NCBI RefSeq assembly: GCF_025809055.1
Contig: NZ_CP075529.1
Coordinates: 3,087,501-3,151,500, forward strand
DNA: 64,000 bases
From: Devosia sp.
Lineage (GTDB): Bacteria > Pseudomonadota > Alphaproteobacteria > Rhizobiales > Devosiaceae
Reading direction: 5' to 3'
Below the pieces are notes generated by a model. That model was not told the DNA's origin. It did no database searches and worked only from the letters and a program-made list of their open reading frames with translations. Made by a program: the position numbers and the translations under genes. Shown piece by piece: positions 60,572 to 64,000 of this stretch; position 1 is the stretch's first letter; every line of letters starts with the position of its first letter.

Positions 60572-61546
60572 ATGTTATATATCCTGCGGCGCGTCGCCTT
60601 CTATCTGGCTGCGTTCTTCGTTGCGGTGACGCTCAATTTCTTCATTCCGCGCATCATGCCCGGTGATCCGTCGGCGCGGATCATCGCCTCGTTCCAGGGT
60701 CGCCTCAACGAGGCCCAGGTCGAGGCCATCCGCGCCTCCTATGGGACGACAGGATCCCTGTGGGAGCAGTATGTCGGCTATGTCGGGCAGGTGCTGCGCA
60801 TGGATTTCGGCATCTCGACGGTCCAGTTCCCCGAGCCCACTTCGTCGCTGCTCTTTTATGGCGCCACCTGGACTCTCGTCCTCGTGGGCATAGCCATCAC
60901 CCTTGCCTTCCTCATCGGCACAATGATGGGCATCCACGCCGCCTGGAACCGCGGCGGCTTCTTTGACAGCGTCTTTACGCCGATCAATGTTATGCTCAAC
61001 GCCTTCACCCCGGCAGTGGTGGCCTTGCTGCTGTTCTATGCCTTTTCGCTGCAATTGCAGTGGTTTCCACTGGGCCGGGCCCATTCCACCGGCCTGATGC
61101 CGGGCTGGAACCTGCAATTTGTCGGCAACGTGCTCTACCACGCCACCCTGCCGGTGCTCTCCATCCTGATTGTCAGCTTTGGCGGCTGGCACCTGGGCAT
61201 GCGCAATGTGATGATCAATCTGCTCAACGAGGATTTCGTGATCCTGGCGCGCGCCAAGGGCCTGAGCGACCGCCGCGTGCGCTACCGCTATGTGGCCCGC
61301 AATGCCATCCTGCCGCAGATTACTTCGCTGGCACTGTCGGTCGGTTTCCTGCTCGGCGGGGCCCTGGTGACCGAGCAGGTGTTCAACTATCCCGGCCTTG
61401 GCAAGTTCACTGTCACGGCCATCGAAAGCCGCGACTATTCCTTCATCCAGGCGCAGTTGCTGCTGCTCACCATGTCGGTTCTGGTCGCCAATTTCCTCTC
61501 CGACATTGCCAATGTCATTCTCGATCCGCGCTTGAGAAAGGGCTGA
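60572..61546 (+). CDS. ABC transporter permease, DppB/OppB family
   Basis: A 324-residue inner-membrane protein with six spans. MLYILRRVAFYLAAFFVAVTLNFFIPRIMPGDP is the conserved N-terminus with long loop, and the EAA cytoplasmic motif (EDFVILARAKGLSDRRVRYRY) is present near residue 220. It pairs with the next permease, whose gene starts three bases after its stop. Confidence 0.93.
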   Translation: MLYILRRVAFYLAAFFVAVTLNFFIPRIMPGDPSARIIASFQGRLNEAQVEAIRASYGTTGSLWEQYVGYVGQVLRMDFGISTVQFPEPTSSLLFYGATWTLVLVGIAITLAFLIGTMMGIHAAWNRGGFFDSVFTPINVMLNAFTPAVVALLLFYAFSLQLQWFPLGRAHSTGLMPGWNLQFVGNVLYHATLPVLSILIVSFGGWHLGMRNVMINLLNEDFVILARAKGLSDRRVRYRYVARNAILPQITSLALSVGFLLGGALVTEQVFNYPGLGKFTVTAIESRDYSFIQAQLLLLTMSVLVANFLSDIANVILDPRLRKG

Positions 61547-61549
61547 CCC

Positions 61550-62587
61550 ATGGCTGACATCACCCAGACCACATCCGGCTCGATGCTGGACCGTCTCGAT
61601 GAAGCGGCGCTGGCCAGTGCCGCGCCGAGCCAGGCCGAACTGATGCAGGAATTGCGCATCCGGCCCAAACCGGGCTGGACCAGCAAACTGTCGCCGTCTC
61701 TGGCGGCCTTTGTGACCAATCCCAAGGGCATGGCAGGGGTCATCATCCTGCTCGGCATGATCCTGTTTTCGATCCTGGCGCCCATGTTCAGTGACTACAA
61801 TCCCCATCGGCGGGCAGGCAAACCGCATGTGGCGCCCGGTTACGAGCATGTGTTGGGTACTACCCGCATGGGCAAGGACGTCTTCACCCAGGTCGCCTAT
61901 GGCGGTCGCATCAGCCTCGCTGTCGGCTTTGGCGCTGGCATTGCCGCCGCCGCCATCGGCCTGGCCATCGGCATTTCGGCCGGTTATTTCGGCGGCCGGG
62001 TCGATGACATCCTGACCTTTTTCGTCAATGTGGTGCTGGTCCTGCCGGGCCTGCCGCTCATCATCGTCATCGCAAGCCTGGTGGAAAGTGCGGGGCCCCT
62101 TGTCATCGGCATTGTCCTGGCCCTGACCGGCTGGGGTTGGCCGGCGCGCACCATCAGGACGCAGACGCTGTCCCTGCGCACCCGAGAATTCGTGCTCTCG
62201 GCGGAGCTCATGGGTGAAAAGAAGTGGCGCATCATCCTCAAGGAGATTTTTCCCAATATGCTGAGCTTCTTTATGGGCGGGCTGGTGCTGGGCACGATCG
62301 CCGCCATCCTGGCAGAGGCCGCGCTCAGCTTTATCGGTCTGGGTGATCCCAATGCGGTGACCTGGGGCACAATGCTCTATTGGGCGCAGAACAACATGGC
62401 CCTGCAGACCGGCGCCTGGTGGGAAATCTGGCCGCCGGCAATCGCCATCATGCTGACCGGCGCCGCGCTGGTCATGGTCAACTTCGCCGTCGATGAAATT
62501 ACCAATCCACAGCTCAAGGCCTCTCGCGGCATCGGCCGCATCAGACGGTTCCTCAAGCGCCGGGGGAGAAGCGCCGATGTCTTCTGA
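61550..62587 (+). CDS. ABC transporter permease, DppC/OppC family
   Basis: A 345-residue permease with about six spans after a 60-residue polar N-terminus. FGAGIAAAAIGLAIGISAGYFGG and the EAA region (REFVLSAELMGEKKWRIILKEIFPN) are characteristic. It forms the second half of the translocation pore and overlaps the ATPase gene by 11 bases. Confidence 0.93.
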   Translation: MADITQTTSGSMLDRLDEAALASAAPSQAELMQELRIRPKPGWTSKLSPSLAAFVTNPKGMAGVIILLGMILFSILAPMFSDYNPHRRAGKPHVAPGYEHVLGTTRMGKDVFTQVAYGGRISLAVGFGAGIAAAAIGLAIGISAGYFGGRVDDILTFFVNVVLVLPGLPLIIVIASLVESAGPLVIGIVLALTGWGWPARTIRTQTLSLRTREFVLSAELMGEKKWRIILKEIFPNMLSFFMGGLVLGTIAAILAEAALSFIGLGDPNAVTWGTMLYWAQNNMALQTGAWWEIWPPAIAIMLTGAALVMVNFAVDEITNPQLKASRGIGRIRRFLKRRGRSADVF

Positions 62588-63548
62588 TCGCGCCATGATC
62601 GAGGTGCGCAACCTCACGGTCGACTATGTCGGCGAAAACTCAGTCGCCCGCGCCGTCAACGGCATCGACTTCGAAATCCGCGAGGGCGAAGCGTTTGGCC
62701 TGGCAGGGGAGAGCGGGTGTGGCAAATCCACGGTCGCCTTTGCCTTGGCGCGGCTCACGCGCCTGCCCGGGCTCGTTTCCGGCGGCCAGGTGCGGCTCAA
62801 TGGCGAGGACGTGCTCAAGTTCGACAAGGCGCGGCTCAAAGCCTATCGCTGGAACGAGGTCAGCTTTGTCTTCCAGTCGGCCATGAACGCGCTCAATCCG
62901 GTCATTCCGGTGAGCGAGCAGATCATGGACGTCATCGAGACCCATGAACCCACGCTGGGCAAGGACGGCGCCCGTGCCCGCGCTGTGAGCCTGTTCGAAC
63001 TGGTTGGCATCCCACCCTCGCGGCTCGACGATTTTCCCCATCAGTTCTCGGGTGGCATGCGCCAGCGCATCTGCATCGCCATCGCCCTGGCCCTCAACCC
63101 CAAGCTGATCATCATGGACGAGCCGACTACCGCGCTGGACGTGGTGGTGCAGCGCGACATCATCGAGCAGATTGTCGAGCTCAAGAACCGCATGGGTTTT
63201 TCGGTCCTGTTCATTACCCATGACCTGGGGCTGATGATCGAGTTCTGCGACCGGATCGGGGTTATGTATTCCGGGGAACTGGTCGAGGTAGCGCCAGCCG
63301 AGTCTATTCTGACCCACCCGCTGCATCCCTATACGCGCGCCCTGGGCAATAGTTTTCCGCCACTCACCGGGCCACGGCAGCGGCTCGAAGGCATTGCCGG
63401 CACGCCGCCCGACCTGCGTGACCTGCCTCAGGGTTGCCGGTTTGCGCCCCGCTGTCCGCACGCCATGGATCTGTGCCGCAAGACTGATCCCGAACTGCGC
63501 TACTACCCCGAACATCGAAGCGAGGCCGCATGTCACTTGCTGAACTAG
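62577..63548 (+). CDS. ABC transporter ATP-binding protein, DppD/OppD family
   Basis: A 323-residue ATPase. Walker A GESGCGKST, signature QFSGGMRQRICIA, Walker B LIIMDEPTTALD and switch FITHDLGLM are intact. The C-terminal oligopeptide-transporter domain includes HPLHPYTRALGNSFPP and the iron-sulfur-type cysteines GCRFAPRCPHAMDLC. ATG at 62577 begins the conserved part and overlaps the permease stop; the longer open frame is rejected. Confidence 0.93.
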   Translation: MSSDRAMIEVRNLTVDYVGENSVARAVNGIDFEIREGEAFGLAGESGCGKSTVAFALARLTRLPGLVSGGQVRLNGEDVLKFDKARLKAYRWNEVSFVFQSAMNALNPVIPVSEQIMDVIETHEPTLGKDGARARAVSLFELVGIPPSRLDDFPHQFSGGMRQRICIAIALALNPKLIIMDEPTTALDVVVQRDIIEQIVELKNRMGFSVLFITHDLGLMIEFCDRIGVMYSGELVEVAPAESILTHPLHPYTRALGNSFPPLTGPRQRLEGIAGTPPDLRDLPQGCRFAPRCPHAMDLCRKTDPELRYYPEHRSEAACHLLN

Positions 63549-64000
63549 AGGCGTCGCCGCCCGCACCGGCCACCGACGCGCCCATCATCGAAATGGACAA
63601 TGTCGACAAGGAATTCGTCCTTGGCGGGGCTTTTCTCAATCAGACATTTCTCAGGGCGCTTTCCGGCGTCTCGCTCAAACTGGTGCGGGGCAGGGCGCTG
63701 GCGCTGGTCGGTGAATCCGGTTCGGGCAAATCCACCTGCGCACGGATGCTGGCCCGCGCCTATGAGCCGAGCGCCGGCGCCATCCGCTTTCGCGGCGAGG
63801 ATACGGGCGGCTTTCACGGTGCAAGGCTGCAGCGCTACCGCTCGGAAGTGCAGATGGTGTTCCAGGATCCCTTTGGGTCGCTCAATCCGACCCAGAGCAT
63901 CGGTTATCACCTGGAGCGGCCGATCCGCCTGCACCGGCCCGACCTAAAGGGAAAGCAGATCGAGGCCGAAATGCTGGGCCTGCTCGAAAGCGTTGGCCTC
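63530..64000 (+). CDS. ABC transporter ATP-binding protein, DppF/OppF family (truncated by window end)
   Basis: The first 157 codons of the second ATPase. Walker A is GESGSGKST and the Q-loop MVFQDPFGSLNP is typical of the family; the signature and Walker B lie beyond 64000. It overlaps the previous gene by 19 bases. Together with the permeases and binding protein it completes a five-gene importer. Confidence 0.92.
   Translation, partial: MSLAELEASPPAPATDAPIIEMDNVDKEFVLGGAFLNQTFLRALSGVSLKLVRGRALALVGESGSGKSTCARMLARAYEPSAGAIRFRGEDTGGFHGARLQRYRSEVQMVFQDPFGSLNPTQSIGYHLERPIRLHRPDLKGKQIEAEMLGLLESVGL

Overview
The window is high-GC bacterial chromosome from an alphaproteobacterium, most likely of the order Hyphomicrobiales and close to Devosia. 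This is inferred from a GcrA-type cell-cycle regulator with GANTC sites upstream, RirA-type and Mur-type iron/manganese operator candidates, a LuxR/LuxI pair, and short intergenic palindromic repeats. No 16S or species marker is present, so the genus is an inference.

Layout. 1-1894: end of a Mn/Fe (Sit-type) ABC importer operon with two operator-like boxes. 1915-8647: a flavodoxin-fold oxidoreductase, a GntR-controlled ABC-2 exporter with a near-perfect operator, an isolated TadE/TadG pair, a ferric-siderophore reductase and an SH3 exported protein. 8752-11934: a 2-hydroxyacid dehydrogenase, an exported protein, and the translation genes rbfA and truB. 12196-13282: a membrane protein flanked by two 24-residue membrane microproteins that are too short for ordinary gene calling. 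13349-20297: catabolic genes (M81 peptidase, RidA, SDR, D-threonine-aldolase-like enzyme, amidohydrolase, isomerase) with a PIN toxin/antitoxin-like module between them. 20348-27790: a PAS-GGDEF diguanylate cyclase, a complete siderophore ABC importer, a LysR regulator and a TSUP permease. 28022-41412: an asymmetric heterodimeric ABC exporter, RecQ, AAG glycosylase, a VOC dioxygenase, a zinc dehydrogenase and another ABC exporter. 41793-50078: a 42-residue microprotein, M29 peptidase, PPK2, a PhoR-like kinase, GcrA, argD, argF and hslO.

50215-57298 is the most unusual part. A LuxR-type receptor and a LuxI-type synthase flank a perfect 20-bp lux-box palindrome. The next gene is a 610-codon family-2 glycosyltransferase broken by a 3,726-bp IS1595-family transposon. 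The transposon has perfect 26-bp inverted repeats and a perfect 8-bp target duplication, and carries cargo: a degenerate ImmA-like gene, an XRE regulator, three unknown genes and a tmRNA/tRNA 3'-end-like fragment. Removing the element and one target copy restores the frame exactly. The glycosyltransferase tail then overlaps an antisense tRNA-Gly(CCC).

57611-64000: a LacI regulator and an oligosaccharide/peptide-type ABC importer, with matching operator candidates in front of the regulator and the binding-protein gene. The last ATPase gene runs off the window end.

Together the region looks like core chromosome rich in metal, siderophore and oligosaccharide uptake, with one recent mobile insertion that has probably inactivated a gene positioned for quorum control.
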